Assembly (NCBI GenBank): GCA_008477525.1
Contig: SPDT01000008.1
Coordinates: forward strand, 496,001 to 560,000
Length of the DNA stretch: 64,000 nt
Source: Hypomyces perniciosus
Taxonomy: Eukaryota > Ascomycota > Sordariomycetes > Hypocreales > Hypocreaceae
Direction of reading: 5' to 3'
A program made the translations under genes and the position numbers. Of the stretch, positions 48,901 through 61,496 are shown in pieces (positions within the stretch are counted from its first letter, which is position 1; the number at the start of each line of letters is the position of its first letter). Below the pieces are notes generated by a model that was given only the letters and a program-made list of their open reading frames with translations, was not told where the DNA came from and searched no databases.

Positions 48901-49192
48901 TTTCGAATTCCTCGCTGGTGAAGTTTCGGGGTTGGAACAGTGGCGAGAGAGCCGTCTCCCAGAAAAACCGTTCCATCATCGTTCTTTTGCCTGTGGAGCT
49001 CGGTCAGCATTGGCTCCCCAAGCAGAGTGAGGGAGCTGATCTGGTTGGATCATGAGGGGTTGCCATACAGTTGGGCTGCTTCTCGAATCGTAAAGGGCCG
49101 CACTCGGACTGAAACATAATCAGCGATTGTCACTTCAACTCGCACGCACAACACGCACCAGCCACTGTGATGGATGACTGCCCATCGGCCAT
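45920..49192 (-). CDS. Kinesin-8 (Kip3-type) motor protein
   Basis: Exons 49192-49159, 49108-49069, 48990-48871 and 48794-45920 join to 1,022 residues. The N-terminal motor starts SSITVAVRVRPFTIREAAQL. The P-loop GATGCGKTHT is near residue 133; switch I is NATSSRSH and switch II is DLAGSE. VPYRNSKLTRLLKFSLGG and NTLRYANRAKNI close the motor near residue 390. A coiled-coil neck and stalk follow (KMFFAKFRKQCEKRDVISREAVQRL in parts), then a long basic, Ser/Pro-rich tail with SPRRKGTPKKRK-type stretches, perhaps nuclear-localising or microtubule-binding. The inserted loop between VRVRPF and IFDPP is kinesin-8-like. The role is plus-end-directed movement and microtubule depolymerisation in spindle length control and nuclear positioning. 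Three short 5' exons precede one long exon, usual for this gene. Confidence 0.92.
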
Positions 49193-50173
49193 GATGGTAT
49201 GATACAGGCCTTGGCCGATTTCTCTTCCGTCCTATGGGATGAATTCCGTTCCTCCGCGCTCGATTTTTCGTGTTGATTCTTTCCAACGTCGCTCTCAACT
49301 CGATTCACTGGACGGAATGCTTGTCGCAGAAATCCGAGGTCGAGGTTGGTGATGTGAGCCCCAGATAAACAAACAAACAACCAGACGCACAAGGCCAGAT
49401 GTACAAAAAGCAACCAGAGCGCAGTGTTCCCAATATCTAATCGTAAGAACAGTGCGTGCAGTGCTACAAGTCAAGTCGCGAAAGGAGGGAGAGCGAACGG
49501 AAGAAATTAATGTCTGGCGCGTTGTCGTGCTTGGGGTTCGAAAAGGAAGCTGTCCGTTTTTATTAATCAGTCAGCCGGCTAGTAAGTGACGTCCGTCAGG
49601 TTTATTGTTGACCCTTGGGAGAACAGTGCTCTCGTTGCCGTGACAATAGTGGCGCTGATAGGGTAGGGGACCCAGTGAAATGGTGTGGGGTTTTCGGAAC
49701 TGGGCAAGATGTCTTGTTGGCTACCCTAAATCCGCCTAACGGGTTTCCTTGTCGAAGCAAGGCTGATAGTATATTAAACTACCAATTAGGATCCGTGCGT
49801 ATCAATATTGATGTTTTTTCCGGCTAACCAGTTGGGATAGTATTTATATCATTCAGGTGTTTACACGGTGATGTTGTCAGCTGAGAACGAACCATATTCC
49901 GTGATTCGTTACCATGTTCATTTCATGTAACCACCCTAGCAAGTCGTTTGCACAAAGGCAAGAGAGCATGTTTGTAAACACACCCCAAGCTCGACAGTCT
50001 TAACCAGTCAAACGACGTGTCATTATACCACCCTATATACAATGCCCTGACGCCAACTACCCTGTAAAGTGCAATGAGTTCCCGGAAGATGACGGGTCAT
50101 CCCCGATAGTGTCCGATTCCTCCGTGCAAAAGAAAGCCCATTCTTCCAACTTATTTTACACCTCCACACGACA
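49193..50173. other. Intergenic
   Basis: Kinesin promoter on the left, 3' end of the C2H2 gene on the right. No supported gene. Confidence 0.5.
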
Positions 50174-51308
50174 TCAGGCGCCAACTGGGGGTGTATAGGC
50201 ATAACGCGGTAGCGCTGCCATCTTCTCCTCGGGGCTGATTTCGGCATCTTCGTACACCATCCTGCCCTTCTTGTCCTTGTCCTTCTTGCCCTTCTTCTCA
50301 CCTGCCTCATCGCCATCCTCAGGTTTCTTGGGTGGTTTGACGCCGGCTTCGGCCATGCGGATCAGCTGGTCGATTTCATCACCAGCACCTGGAGCTTGAG
50401 ATGTTCCATCTGCATGTGCATTCCAGAAACCGCCCTGCGTTGGGCGTTGTGGTAAGCCCGCCGCACCGACCAGGTTGGTTGACGGCCGTGCTGGAAGAGA
50501 ATCTGTTGGATATCCGTAAGAGGGCTGCCCGTGTGACTGCGGGGCAGCGAATCCAGGCTGGTTGAAGCTTGAGTGTTGCTATGGGACGTGAACGTTAGCC
50601 AAAAGCCGAACTAGAAGAGCTCGCAAGGACTCACGTATGATCCAGGGGGAGGATTTGTCTGTACCACACCCTCCATGGCACCACTTGCCACTCCTGTTTT
50701 CCTCTGGGTGCGATATTCCGCCAATCTCTTGAGGAGCTCATCGGCCGTCTCAACCTTGATCTTCTTTCTAGGATTCTTAGACTGGCCAGGTGGCGGATTG
50801 CCCGTCGCAATCCTTCGATCCTCCTGGGCCTGGTAAAAGTTCTGGATAATGCGGTTTCGGTGCTGCTCGAGAACCTCCTGCGGGATACCTTCCATGCCAA
50901 AGATTTCCACCTCGAGGCCTTGCCGGTTGGGCAGTGCATTCTCAACCTGACTGAGCGTTTCCTTGTGGACCTGATTCAGATGCACAGAGAGACCTGCAAA
51001 AATGATTCATTGTAAGCGTCTCACTGGTGCCACTGGTGGTAGAAAACGAATCAGATTGCCATATCGCGCAACTGGGGGACCTACCTCCGGCAGTGTTCAA
51101 TCGTCGGCCACATCGGTCGCATTTGAAGTGTTTTGCCTTTTGGTGTGAGATGAGAAGCTTCAAGTCTTCAAAGTCACGTTCGCCTGCGCAGAAAAATTAG
51201 GAACAGAGTACCGCAACAAGCTTGATGCAGGGAATGCGCACAGTAGTAGCACCATGGTCGGGCGAGGATTTCCTCGATATCGGGATGACCGCGCCTCTTC
51301 TTGCCCAT
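50174..51308 (-). CDS. C2H2 zinc-finger protein, ZNF207/BuGZ-like
   Basis: Exons 51308-51242, 51183-51085, 50993-50635 and 50578-50174 give 309 residues. The N terminus [20 protein letters not shown] is highly characteristic. Two C2H2 fingers follow: WCYYCERDF..HQKAKH and [18 protein letters not shown], split by two introns. After [20 protein letters not shown] comes a Pro/Gln-rich middle, then a Lys/Asp-rich segment ([13 protein letters not shown]) and a conserved-looking end ([14 protein letters not shown]). In animals this family binds microtubules and Bub3 and aids splicing factors; the fungal role is less known. Probably nuclear. Confidence 0.85.
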
Positions 51309-52016
51309 ACTGCCGAGTGTCGGTAGAAGAAGGAGTGAGCAGAGACGATCAACGTCGATTCGAGCGCAGCGATTGAGCAGCTAGAGAGGCGACAGCTGAT
51401 GTGTGGTGCAATCAAAGCGGACGTGATGAGTTGATGTAGTGCTACAAAGCAAGAAGCGCTATGATGGGCAAATACGCTTCTGCACAAGAGGGAGGCTCCG
51501 GAGGAACCTCGGCCGAACCACAACTTCACCTCAACACCAAAGCTGCCCAACTAAGGTAGGTATCTGTAATATTACCCCAAATCAAGATCGAAGTCATCTA
51601 CTATATTCGTGTTACTCGGAAACTATGCACAATGCCAAAGAAAAAAGATTAACTTTTTATGGTACAGAGCGATGTGCTCGGAGAGTTACTCTTAATCCAT
51701 GTAGTTTTAATGTACTCCGTCCCGTCATTCGTGCCCACCTGTCTAAGTCCATGCATCGTGGATGATTCTCTAACACCACCAAAAGTTGCCTGACTTATCC
51801 ATGCGATGCCAATTTGGGCTTTCTAATCGATTGAATCATAATCATACTTCCCAAAACCATTTCGTCATTTCTACCGTCTCTTGCCCAGCAGAAGAACGCT
51901 CATGAACCCCGGTCATGCCTGTCATGCCTGTCCTGATGTGGGTATTTCTGTTCAAACCCAGACGCCCGAACGCCCTGTTGATTTTCCCTTCCCCGAACCC
52001 GCGACAAGCTCACATG
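51309..52016. other. Intergenic
   Basis: Promoter of the C2H2 gene and 3' flank of the next Zn2Cys6 gene. No supported gene. Confidence 0.5.
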
Positions 52017-55000
52017 CTAAGATCCGCTCGTGGCTCCATGATCAACAACAATCAAAGGCCATTGGGCCCCGTGTGGCACAAGACCCATATCGCCTGTCGA
52101 CTGCCCAACTGTAGTACTATCTGCCAGGGCCTGTGGGTGTGGAGGCACAGAGGCCCGAGGGCCGCCACCCAGCGTTAGAAGCGCATTCGCGCTGTATCTT
52201 TCTTGGTCCTGCGCGCCAATTATGGCAGCTGTCCAGTCATGCCAAGGGTTAGCCCGGCCATGCCACATCATATCTGCTGGTGGTTGCGGCGCGACGTGCT
52301 GAGGCGCCTGCGGGGCATAACCAGCCAGTGAATTCGTTGATTGACCAGGAACGGGGGCAGCAGCAGCTAACGCAGTATGTTGCGGCGCTGCATTGTAATA
52401 CATCGCGGCTTCGGGCTGATATGTTGAAGGGCCTGCATTGCTCTGGGTCTGGTAGGCCAACGCAGGATAAGGTGCCTGGTGACTAAGATTAAGGTCCTGA
52501 TAATATGCTTTGGACGGTTCATCAGGTTGGCTGGCTCCGCTAGAGGGCTCTGGCATCTGTGGAGGAGCCTGGTAGGCCTGGGGCTGCGGCGGAAGTTGCT
52601 CCTGCTTGATGGCTATAGGAGCTGATATGGGCTCTTTGCTGGTTTGACTTTGCATGTCGTGCTCTATCCAGCCGATAGTGCGCTCAATAATCTGCTCAAT
52701 TGGGGCAGTGAGACTTATGCCTGAGCCTGTTGTATCATCCGTTAGTCTACGAGGAGCCGAGTGGAAAAGTCGAATGGATTAAACATACCTATTAGTCCGC
52801 ATGTCTCTTTTAGAACTGCCATCCAACTGTTCATTTCTCGCCGCAAATCTTCAATTTGTTCGGGAGTCGTCTCAAACCGTCTTTCCCAGCTTGGTACAAG
52901 CATCGAGAAGATGCACGCCGCATACACCGACGTCTGATACCATGTTGTATCGAGTGATTTCATTTTCTGGATCTGCCCCACGCAGTGCAGAAACTCGCGT
53001 GCTGACTCCTCACAGATGCTAGAGTTTTCGGACATCATCTGTTTGTCCGTTGTCATGGCCATAGAGGGGTGGCGGAAACACAAGCGAAGCTCCAGTTCAA
53101 ATGTCTTCACATAGAAGGCAGCAATGTTGGTGTGGTCCGCTTCGCCGGACTCGGGAAGTCGTAGAGATTCCGGAAGATCGTCTCTCCAGTCTCGAAGCTG
53201 ACGTTCCAGACACTTGACAACGTCGACGTAGGTCGCAGCATTCCTTTTGACGCTATATATACTTGAGTACATTTGCATGAAGATGGGGGTAATCTTGATT
53301 CCAGCGAGGCCGCATAAATACGAGCACTCTACTGTCCGTGAAGTATCGAAACCTTCATCGGTGAGCAACTCGTCGGCAATGGGCTCGGGGAATTCAGTGT
53401 CGAATTCGTCGATGGAAATGGGGATGGGACATCCTTGGCGGCCAGTAATGGCAACAACAACCATCAGGATAGTCCACCATACCCTCTTGTGCATCTCAAT
53501 CTGTAGATTTGTGCCTTGGTCTGTCTTCTTGGGCGATCGATGCAAGTTCAGATCGATAGCACGTTGCAGGGCAAGGTTGGCAACGATGGTGCCACACCCC
53601 GGCTTCGGGAAAGCCCGTGTATGTGAGGCTATTAGTGCCATGGCCTGGACGGAGATGAAATCTCGGGAGCAGAGGAGGTCAAATATTTTGCCGAGAGCGA
53701 AATGGTAGTGCTTATTAGATTGGTCGTTGAGCTGGTTGCGCTGCTCAGTCTGCTGCCAGTTCCGGACAGCATACTGGAAAAGGATTGTGGCAAAAACCAT
53801 ATGAACGATGACCAGTTCTGGATCAGATGGCTTGAAGTGAGGGTCGTCGTATATCTTGGTCAACTACAGCGAAATTAGTATTAGGAAACGTCAATGACTC
53901 TTCCGAGCCTAGAGGCTTACTTACCAGGAGCATGAAGGAAGGCCTGTGAAGAATGGGGACCCATCTTGCGATGGTGAGAAAATACCAGTCGGCGTAGGTA
54001 AAGGCCTGTTCACGGGAAGGGAGGTCGACATGGACTGGGGGATTTACTCTCATGGAGGACTGAAGGAAAGCCTGGACGGACTTGTTGTAGAGCGGCGTGG
54101 GGATTTGGGTCCCCTCCGGGGGCTCATCCACGTCCGGGGCGTCAAATGAGGCTGTGTCGATGTAGGTACCAAAGATTGATAAGCGCGTGCCGGCGATTGA
54201 GCTTAGGGGGGCGTTATCCTCTACCACACCAATGCGGCTCTCCTGTGGCCGCGACTCCAGCTTGGAGTGGGAAAGGTTTTGCAACATGATGGTGCGTGTC
54301 GTGGATGCTGTTGAAGCCGAGCCATTCCTGACCCAAACACAGCCAAACTGTGACCAGTTGTCGGTGGATGAGGGGTCGTGGACAACACTGCTGATTTCAT
54401 CCCCCATAGGGCTTTGCCATGGTTTGACCTCGACGCCTTTTTCCTGCAGCAACCTCTCCAAATCCTGGATGTGCTGCATCATGCTGCTCTTCTCTCTCTC
54501 CAGCTCCTGCATGTAGCCCCTCTTTTCTGTACGGCCGGTAACACGGTCGGTTACATAGCAGTCCAGGTTAAGATTGGCGCAGTGGGAACAACCCTCGGGC
54601 AGGGCGTCGCAGCGAATTTTTCGAACCTGCGAGGTGGTGGAATACTTGGTCAGCCAAGCCCATTGTGCGGATACATGCAGCTGCCAAGGCGATACAGCAT
54701 ATCGGACATACGTACCTTGCACCTATCACAAGCCTGCCCTGTGCGCGTGTACGACGACAATCGGTTCTTGATAACGGTGGAAAAGTCCTCTCGTTCTCGT
54801 TCTAGCCGAGGGAGCTTCACTTTGCCTCCGGCGCCATGCGGACCGGCACCAGTGCCCTGGCCGGGAATCTCGTCGCCGTGGCCGTGGCCGTCGGCTGGCC
54901 GTTTGCTGCCCGGCCGTCCGGACATGGCGGCCTTCTTGGAGGCGGAGCGCGGCGTGAATCTTCGCGACGACGAGGACGTTGCAGAGAGCGGCGACGGTAA

Positions 55001-55402
55001 GGAGGACGCGATACCAGCGGTGCAGCTGGCCTTGCGGGTTGAGGGCTCACTGGGACTCGAGAGGGAGCTGCAGCTGTACCGCGCGACTGAGGTGGCGCTG
55101 GTGGGCGTGGGTATCACACAGCTCGACGGCGTGGCGTAGACGGCAGATGAGGCAGAGGCACACGCAGATGGTGATGATGTTGATGCTGACAGTGATGCTG
55201 ATGCTGCTGAACCGTACGGCCGCCTACCGGACGGTTCAGTCGGAGACGGCGTGCTGGCAATGTGGTGATTGGCAATCCATGCGAAGGGTGAAGGTGGATG
55301 GCGCGTGTCAGTCGTTGCGAAAACCAGAGGTTGCGCCACGCAGAGGGTATCAATGGTGATGTTGGGCCTGCCGGGGCCTTGAGTCGCGAGAGTGTCGGCC
55401 AT
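52017..55402 (-). CDS. Large Zn2Cys6 transcription factor
   Basis: Exons 55402-54716, 54626-53925, 53863-52789 and 52726-52017 give 1,057 residues. A Ser/Ala/Pro-rich N terminus of about 200 residues precedes the zinc cluster at Cys225, 228, 235, 242, 245 and 252 (CDRCKVRKIRCDALPEGC). Intron 1 splits the cluster. A coiled coil follows (YMQELEREKSSMMQHIQDLERLL). The middle homology domain includes YADWYFLTIARWVPILHRPSF, then VQAMALIASHTRAF and AIDLNLHRSPK. The last exon is Gln/Pro/Ala-rich (APQAPQHVAPQPP), a probable activation domain; ending at the stop in exon 3 (52742) would lose it, and the GTATGT...ACAG junction favours the longer form. Likely a nuclear activator; the target pathway is unknown. 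Confidence 0.88.
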
Positions 55403-57764
55403 TATCTGGAGGCCCTGGGGTCGGTGGACAGTGGGACACACCAGACACTGGGAAACCGCTAAGGCGGACCAGGGAGGCGCTAATTACAGGGCTTTGGAAG
55501 GCCCAGCGCTCTGAGTGCTAGACCGAACTTCCCTCCAACTTCCAAATGAAGGCCTCCACTGGACCCTGCGGCCGTTGAAACTGCCTCCACCGAACCTTAC
55601 AATGGGGAGGCGCTAAAGACCTTCAAGGGCTCTCTTGGCTCTGGAGTCTCCTCTGTAGGGCCTTCAGGGTCTGTAGGGGGGAAGGGAGAGGGGAGAGGCC
55701 TGCAGGGCAGTCAGGGGGGGAGCACTAGGGCTGGGACTGCGAGGTCCCAGGCGCTCCAATGGATGGATGGGTACGGAGTACCTGACGCAGTGTTTGTGCC
55801 CTGGATGCTTGATGAGCAGCTTTGGCCAAATGCCGATAGAACCCCGGCCCCTGGTATTTTTGTAGTGGTAATAGTATGTATACTAAAAATGAAGACAGGA
55901 TTTTCTTCCCAACTCAATTGATGGAAAAAAGGAGGATTTCGAGATCCCGAAGGCCGCGGGCGCATGCTGTGGCCTCCTTTATTATACCCAGGAAGAGATC
56001 GAACGACCACAAGGTTTTCTTTCCCACGGCGACTACGGAGATGAGGAGGAACGAAGGCGACAGAACAAAAAAGAGCAAAGACTTGTACTTCGTAGTGGTA
56101 CGCACAGGCAAGCATCATGGATGAGCGAATGAGCGAATGAGCGAATGAAGGAACAGGCAAGCCGGTTTACTTTGTCTCTGCTGCTGCCGGCTCAATGAGA
56201 GACCCGCCATTCCGTTCGAAATGGTCCACAATTCGTCATTGTCCTACCAACGAATGTTCGATATGTGCAACTAACGACAGCCACGACGACATCATCGACT
56301 CGTTGCGTCACAGAGCGAGCGCCTCTGGGAGGATGGATGGAGGAGTACGAAAGTACGAGGTGGCACTCCGTACTCCGTACCATTCGAATGGTTGATGCCA
56401 AATGGCTAGTAAGTAGTACATGCAGGGCCAAGAATAATGCCCCCAAGAAGGTTTGACAGCCTGCCAAGATCTTCAGGCCATCTAAAGCTTCTAGGGGATC
56501 TTTTGCTCTTGCTAGCACGGCGTAGTCGTCGATAGCGCGCTCCGGATGCCATATGCCGGCAGAACAAGACGTATGTAATCCTCCGGCAGCCAACGCGATT
56601 CCTAGGAAATTTTCCGGTCCTTATCATCGTATATTAAACGGCAGCACAAATCTGGCATGTCTTGTACCCTCGCCATGTTTACTAATCGCTGCACATGTGC
56701 AGACACGCATGCGGGCGCAGGGCTGTCGTCTGGCGCATTATGAGTAATACTAGGTAGGTACTAGTAGTAGGTACTACTAGTATGTAGTATTAACAAGTAC
56801 GGAGAAGGTTGCCGTGCGTTCCCGCCCCTCAGCCCTATGGGGCCTGGAATCCCCAAGCTCCACTGGAACAGGCCTGATAGGTGCTGCTGAATTAGCAGTG
56901 GAGGCTCAACCTCGTAGCATCTTCATAGGCCGTACCATTACTGCTAGTGTACTTCGTATGAGTTGAAAGGTTGCGTCTCGTACTCGTGGGCTATGTCTAC
57001 ACTAGCTATTATGAGCCTATTTGGTATTTTGATTGTATTACGTCTTGTCCAATACAGCGCGCTACATCTCTAGCCGTACTCGTAGTACCCTTTGTTATTT
57101 TCGAATAGCCTCCAGCGCCTAAGCTCCAGGTTTTGTCTTGGTCATCGCGTTTCACACCCCCAGGAACATTGATCTGACAACCTTAGTGCGCTTTGTTGAA
57201 GAATTTTCATCAATGATAGACGGTCAAAGTAAATTTCGATACGAATTATGGTTCTGACTGATTACTTAGCTCATTGTCCAGGGTTTGGGCCGTCCCGAGG
57301 TTGGACAATGCCATTATTCTAGAAGCGTACTAGAAGCTTATCAATACACGGGGTACTATCGTAAGTGAGATTGAAGAACTGCGTGATGGAAAGCATGGGT
57401 TTTACAAAAGACTTGACCAACACAACATCCCTGAAGCAAGTTTCCAGTTAGTCTACTGCATAGATAGTAGTATTAGCCTCGATAGTTTTTATATTCTAAC
57501 TGCATGAAGACAATATATTCGATCTATCAGACGCTACGGAGCATTACTACTCCTCCACATGCTCTCGAAATACGTACAGTGCCGTGTATAGAGTCGCATA
57601 CAGTACGATGGCCCACACGCTTATCCAACCCCACCATGCAAACTTCCCAGCTTCAACCCCTCCTTCTCAGGAGTCAGAACCACACGCGAGCCCTCAAACC
57701 GCCTCAACGTTACAATTTTTCTGCTTATCTACAGTACGGCGGGTGCATTTTGACCATCTTCACC
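55403..57764. other. Long intergenic region, GC-rich on the left
   Basis: 2.4 kb with no supported gene. The first 350 bp are GC-rich and purine-biased (promoter of the large regulator). It holds TACGGAGTA at 55772, TACTCCGTA at 56371, a GAGCGAAT x3 tandem repeat at 56123-56146, and TAGTAGGTACTACTAG-like runs near 56761. Short open frames in this stretch have no domain. Confidence 0.45.
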
Positions 57765-58541
57765 ATGTCTCTCGAAACCGTCACTCTCGAGCACGTCCCC
57801 TCCTCCCACACGATCCACCTCGCCCTCTTCCGCGACGTCCAGAACTCGGCCTTCTTACACAAGCAACTGCTTGAGCGCAACAGCGACTTCGAATACGCCT
57901 TCATCGATGCATCCGTGGTAGGTCTATCAACCAACAACAGGAAACTTCCGTCCTCAAATCTACAGCCCGGGAAAATCGCACAAACTCTATCCGCACAGGC
58001 AGCATTGTCCCTGACTCTTCTGCGCATCTCATAGGTCGTCTCTCGCCTACAGCTGCTTTCGGCCGTTTTCAAAGCTGTGACCAACTGCGTCAATGGCACT
58101 CTCAAGACTCCCAACGTCCACTCGGAGACCGTCGTCTCTCTGAGTTCCTCTAGCAATGTAAGCTCGGTTGGAACAAGGTTCGAGGCGTGTCCGATGAACT
58201 AATGGGGCACATGTGCCGGTTAGATTGCCGATGCCTATCGTCGCTTCGGCATCTCGCCATCCACCACCAACCTCCTTGTCGTTAAAGTCACATTCCCCAC
58301 AGAGTCAAACCCTATACCGACATCGGGCGATCAGATTTGGAAGCACTTGCAGGAGAATGTGGAAGGTAAAGTCGTGCCTGCCACCGACGAGAACATTGCC
58401 AGCGCCACGGACCTACAGATCGTGCGCAAGAACTATAAGCTGAACGGTTTGGCCTGGCTGGATGCCATCAAGGATGAAGCTGTGAAGCGTGCAGAGATGG
58501 AGAAGCTCGTCATTAGTGGCATGGCATTGCGTGGACTGTGA
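57765..58541 (+). CDS. CGI121: KEOPS/EKC complex subunit Cgi121
   Basis: Exons 57765-57917, 58035-58157 and 58224-58541 give 197 residues, normal for Cgi121. The start [22 protein letters not shown] with [14 protein letters not shown], the [10 protein letters not shown] core and [18 protein letters not shown] fit the Cgi121/TPRKB fold that binds Bud32 and tRNA. The complex makes N6-threonylcarbamoyl-adenosine at position 37 of ANN-decoding tRNAs and also affects telomeres. An upstream in-frame ATG at 57504 exists but adds an unrelated 87-residue stretch, so 57765 is preferred. It is convergent with the proline dehydrogenase gene. Confidence 0.88.
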
Positions 58542-58780
58542 AAAAAAGATAGAAGATACCCTGATATCACGCACACAAAAGTTTCAAACCAAGAGATGCC
58601 AAGCTGTGAGTCATATATTTCTTGTTCTTTTTCTTAAGCTTTTAGCTCTATCAGTATCTAACATGTTGGCGTTCCCTAGACTCCCAACTCGCAAGATCGG
58701 TGGCATCATAAAAGCAAAAGCCGACAGCAAAATCGCAAAGCGTCCCGTCCCTGTGGATATCATTCATTCATTATTACCCT

Positions 58781-60353
58781 TTACGCCAAGCCAACCACGC
58801 TTTTGCACCTCCTCACTACCTCGGCCCACATGGCATCACGACCATCCCGGGTTCTCTGTACGGCGTCCTTGTTTTCCTGCGCACGACGCAGAAGGTACTT
58901 CATACACTCTCCGGTAGTTCCCCAGACTAGATATTTGTAGACCGGCAAGGCCGGCGCGTTAGTATTCTCCTTCTTGGCCGACTGACTCGCCTCCACCAGC
59001 TCACAGCTGACCTCATCGGCCATGCCTTGGAGCTGTGCGAAAGCAATGTCCGACTTTGCACCGCCGGCATCGCAGATGGCCCGGGCACGCCGCACCGATT
59101 CAGCGTTGTGGGTTGCGAGGACAATGTGGGCATTGGGGTATTCTCCTTCGCCCTTCACAGTGGGAGACCACTGCCGAGTCAAGACGCTGGCTGCGATGCT
59201 GTTGTAGCAGGCATCTGTGTCCTCCTTGGTGTCGTGGAAGCACTCTCGAGGGTCAGATCCCAGGTAGGCACCGCGCACGAGCTTGACACCGAGAGTGAAG
59301 CTGCCTTTTTGCGCATCGGCCAGATGTCCTGATAGCACAGCCGGGGTGTTCTTCTTGTATGCCTGATACGTGCCGTAGATGGTGGCCAACTCGGGTGATG
59401 TGTTATACTTGCGGGCAAACTCCATGGTCCAGTCATCGATGCCGTCTTGCAGCATGTCTTGCTCCGCATCAAAAAGGAGCCGCACGCCACGGTCGTGGGC
59501 GAGCTGGCAGACGGCATCAATAGACTTGTACAAGTGCGTTGAGGGGGCAATTCGGTTCTTGAGCAGATGCAGGGCTACACTGCCAGCGCCGGTGAATCTG
59601 CAATGCTATTAGTTCTGCTGTACGCTAAGTACGTCATTGAAGAGGAACAAAAACTCACTTCAGGGCAACAAAGTCACCCGGCTCAGCCAAGCGAACCGTC
59701 TCCAGTGTGCCCTCCATCCATGGATTAATCTCGTTGGCAATGGCCTCTGACGTCTCCTGGCCAACCTTTGATGCGCTCATCTCCTTGGCCTGATTGCCCT
59801 CCAACACCACTTCCTTGGCATATCCCAAGATAACGCCCGTGAAGCCAATGTTCTTGAGCCTAGCAATCGTGTGGCGCACCTCAGCCGCATTTTCGCCTGC
59901 ACAAAACTGCGCATAGAATGACTTCTTGAGGAGATATCGCAGGATGGGATTTCTATCTGGGTTCAGCAGTGGGCTCTTGCTATGCGCCAGAGCCACCATG
60001 ATGCGCAGCGAAGGAGGCAACAGAATCGGCGACGATGAGACGACGGTGGTTGCCAACGAGCGGATGATCATGCTCATGGGCAAGACAGACAGCGGTGCGC
60101 GGCAGGGCTCCATGTTCGGCGGCAGGGGAGGCATCGAGCCTGGGAGTTCTGCAACGGTGGAGGTTCTTCTCTCGGAGGAGTGTATGTGGCGCCGCTGACT
60201 CCGATGAATGGCTGTGAAGAGACATGGTGATGAGGAGGATGAGATGACAGCAGCAGCTGATCGAAGGTGAATGCGAGGTGAGGAGAGAGTGACGGAAACA
60301 GAGGCCCGGTGGACGGGCAGGCGGACGGCCCGTCGACCAGGGATGGGGATCAT
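58781..60353 (-). CDS. PUT1: Proline dehydrogenase, mitochondrial
   Basis: Exons 60353-59659 and 59597-58781 give 503 residues. The N terminus is rich in Arg, Ser and Ala (MIPIPGRRAVRLPVHR) and lacks acids, as in a mitochondrial presequence. The FAD-binding (beta/alpha)8 barrel is shown by SFYAQFCAGENAAEV, FTGVILGYAKE, RLLFDAEQD, LGVKLVRGAYL, IVLATHNAES, IAFAQLQGMAD and VYKYLVWGTTGECMKYLLRRAQEN. It oxidises L-proline to pyrroline-5-carboxylate, passing electrons to the respiratory chain. The partner P5C dehydrogenase is not in the window. Confidence 0.92.
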
Positions 60354-61496
60354 GACAGGCCTGGAACAGCTGCTGATTCGATGCTTGTGTGTGCGGTTGC
60401 TGGTTTGTGATAGGAGTCGATCTAGTAGTATGCAGAGAGCAAGCTGGGCGGCGTGTCACACAACAGTTGCTGCGAATGAGAAGAGTTGATATTACTGTAT
60501 AAGGTGCTTGTCCGGCTTGATCGAGGGGACCACGCGGGCAGATATATCAAGGACTGGGCAGGACAGGACAAAGTTGATGGTGCGACACGACACCGAGCGA
60601 CGGCCAACATTTGTCTTATATCCCATCGAGCCACCGTTTATTAATGGCCACCACCCGGCAGAGGCGGAGAGCCGAGATAGCCCTGGCGAGGCCATAGCAC
60701 TACTGCGAAGAACTAGGGCATGCCAGCGCAATCAGCCTCCATCGTCGCTGGTTGACTGGGTCAGGGCCAATGCCATATCGCGGCCATCAAATCTCGTTAG
60801 GACCCGCCACCAGGAACCGCCTACCAACGGCTGGTTTGGTTCCCCCACACAAGTCCGAATCAGGCCGTTCTGCTTTGCTGCAAGAGGGAGCTGGAATGGG
60901 CTGGACGGGTGAGCTATGCAAATGAACAGGCCAAGATAAGCTGTCTGGGGCGTCATTTGCGTCACGTGGACCCCCCGCCAGGCAATGCTTGCATGCCTGG
61001 CACCCCTGTGCAGGCCGAGAGTAGCCGGGCCCGCGTGAGCCATGAAACTAGATGAAGCCTAGTCGAAGCCCAGATGAAGCCTCCACCCCAGGAGCATTGA
61101 CGAATGGGCGTGTTTCTTGAGATTCCTCATCTGTCTCACTGGAACCTCTCCGATACGGGTGGTGGTCCTGTCAAGGGTCCAGAGCAGGAGTAGTACGTTG
61201 TAGTAGTTACTCCGTATGAGGGGGAGGGGAGGTGATCCATCTCTACCCTCCCTCCCCGGGCTCTTATCTCGTAGTTGGCGAAGATAGCGCACCAACCATC
61301 TTTAGTTTCCCGAACACAAAGGGTGTGTGGCGGCAGGCTTGGTGCTAAAAGCAACCTCAAATCATGGTGCAGCGTCTGAGTCGTGACGAGCGAAGGAGGA
61401 TTGATCGCACAATGTGTGGTGATATGAACAAGTGTAATAGATGACGTCGGATTGATAGTATCGCCGTTGCACCCCAGCCATGTACGAGTATGTATC
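60354..61496. other. Intergenic upstream of PUT1
   Basis: No supported gene. It holds a CACGTG E-box at about 60963, a TACTCCGTA at 61208 and short ATGAAGCC repeats near 61050-61080. The right end borders the Tim17-like gene's 3' end. Confidence 0.45.

Noticed and set aside
54378..55139. 253-codon open frame antisense to the large Zn2Cys6 gene
   Set aside because: It overlaps the zinc-cluster exons and the intron between them, and reads as low-complexity sequence.
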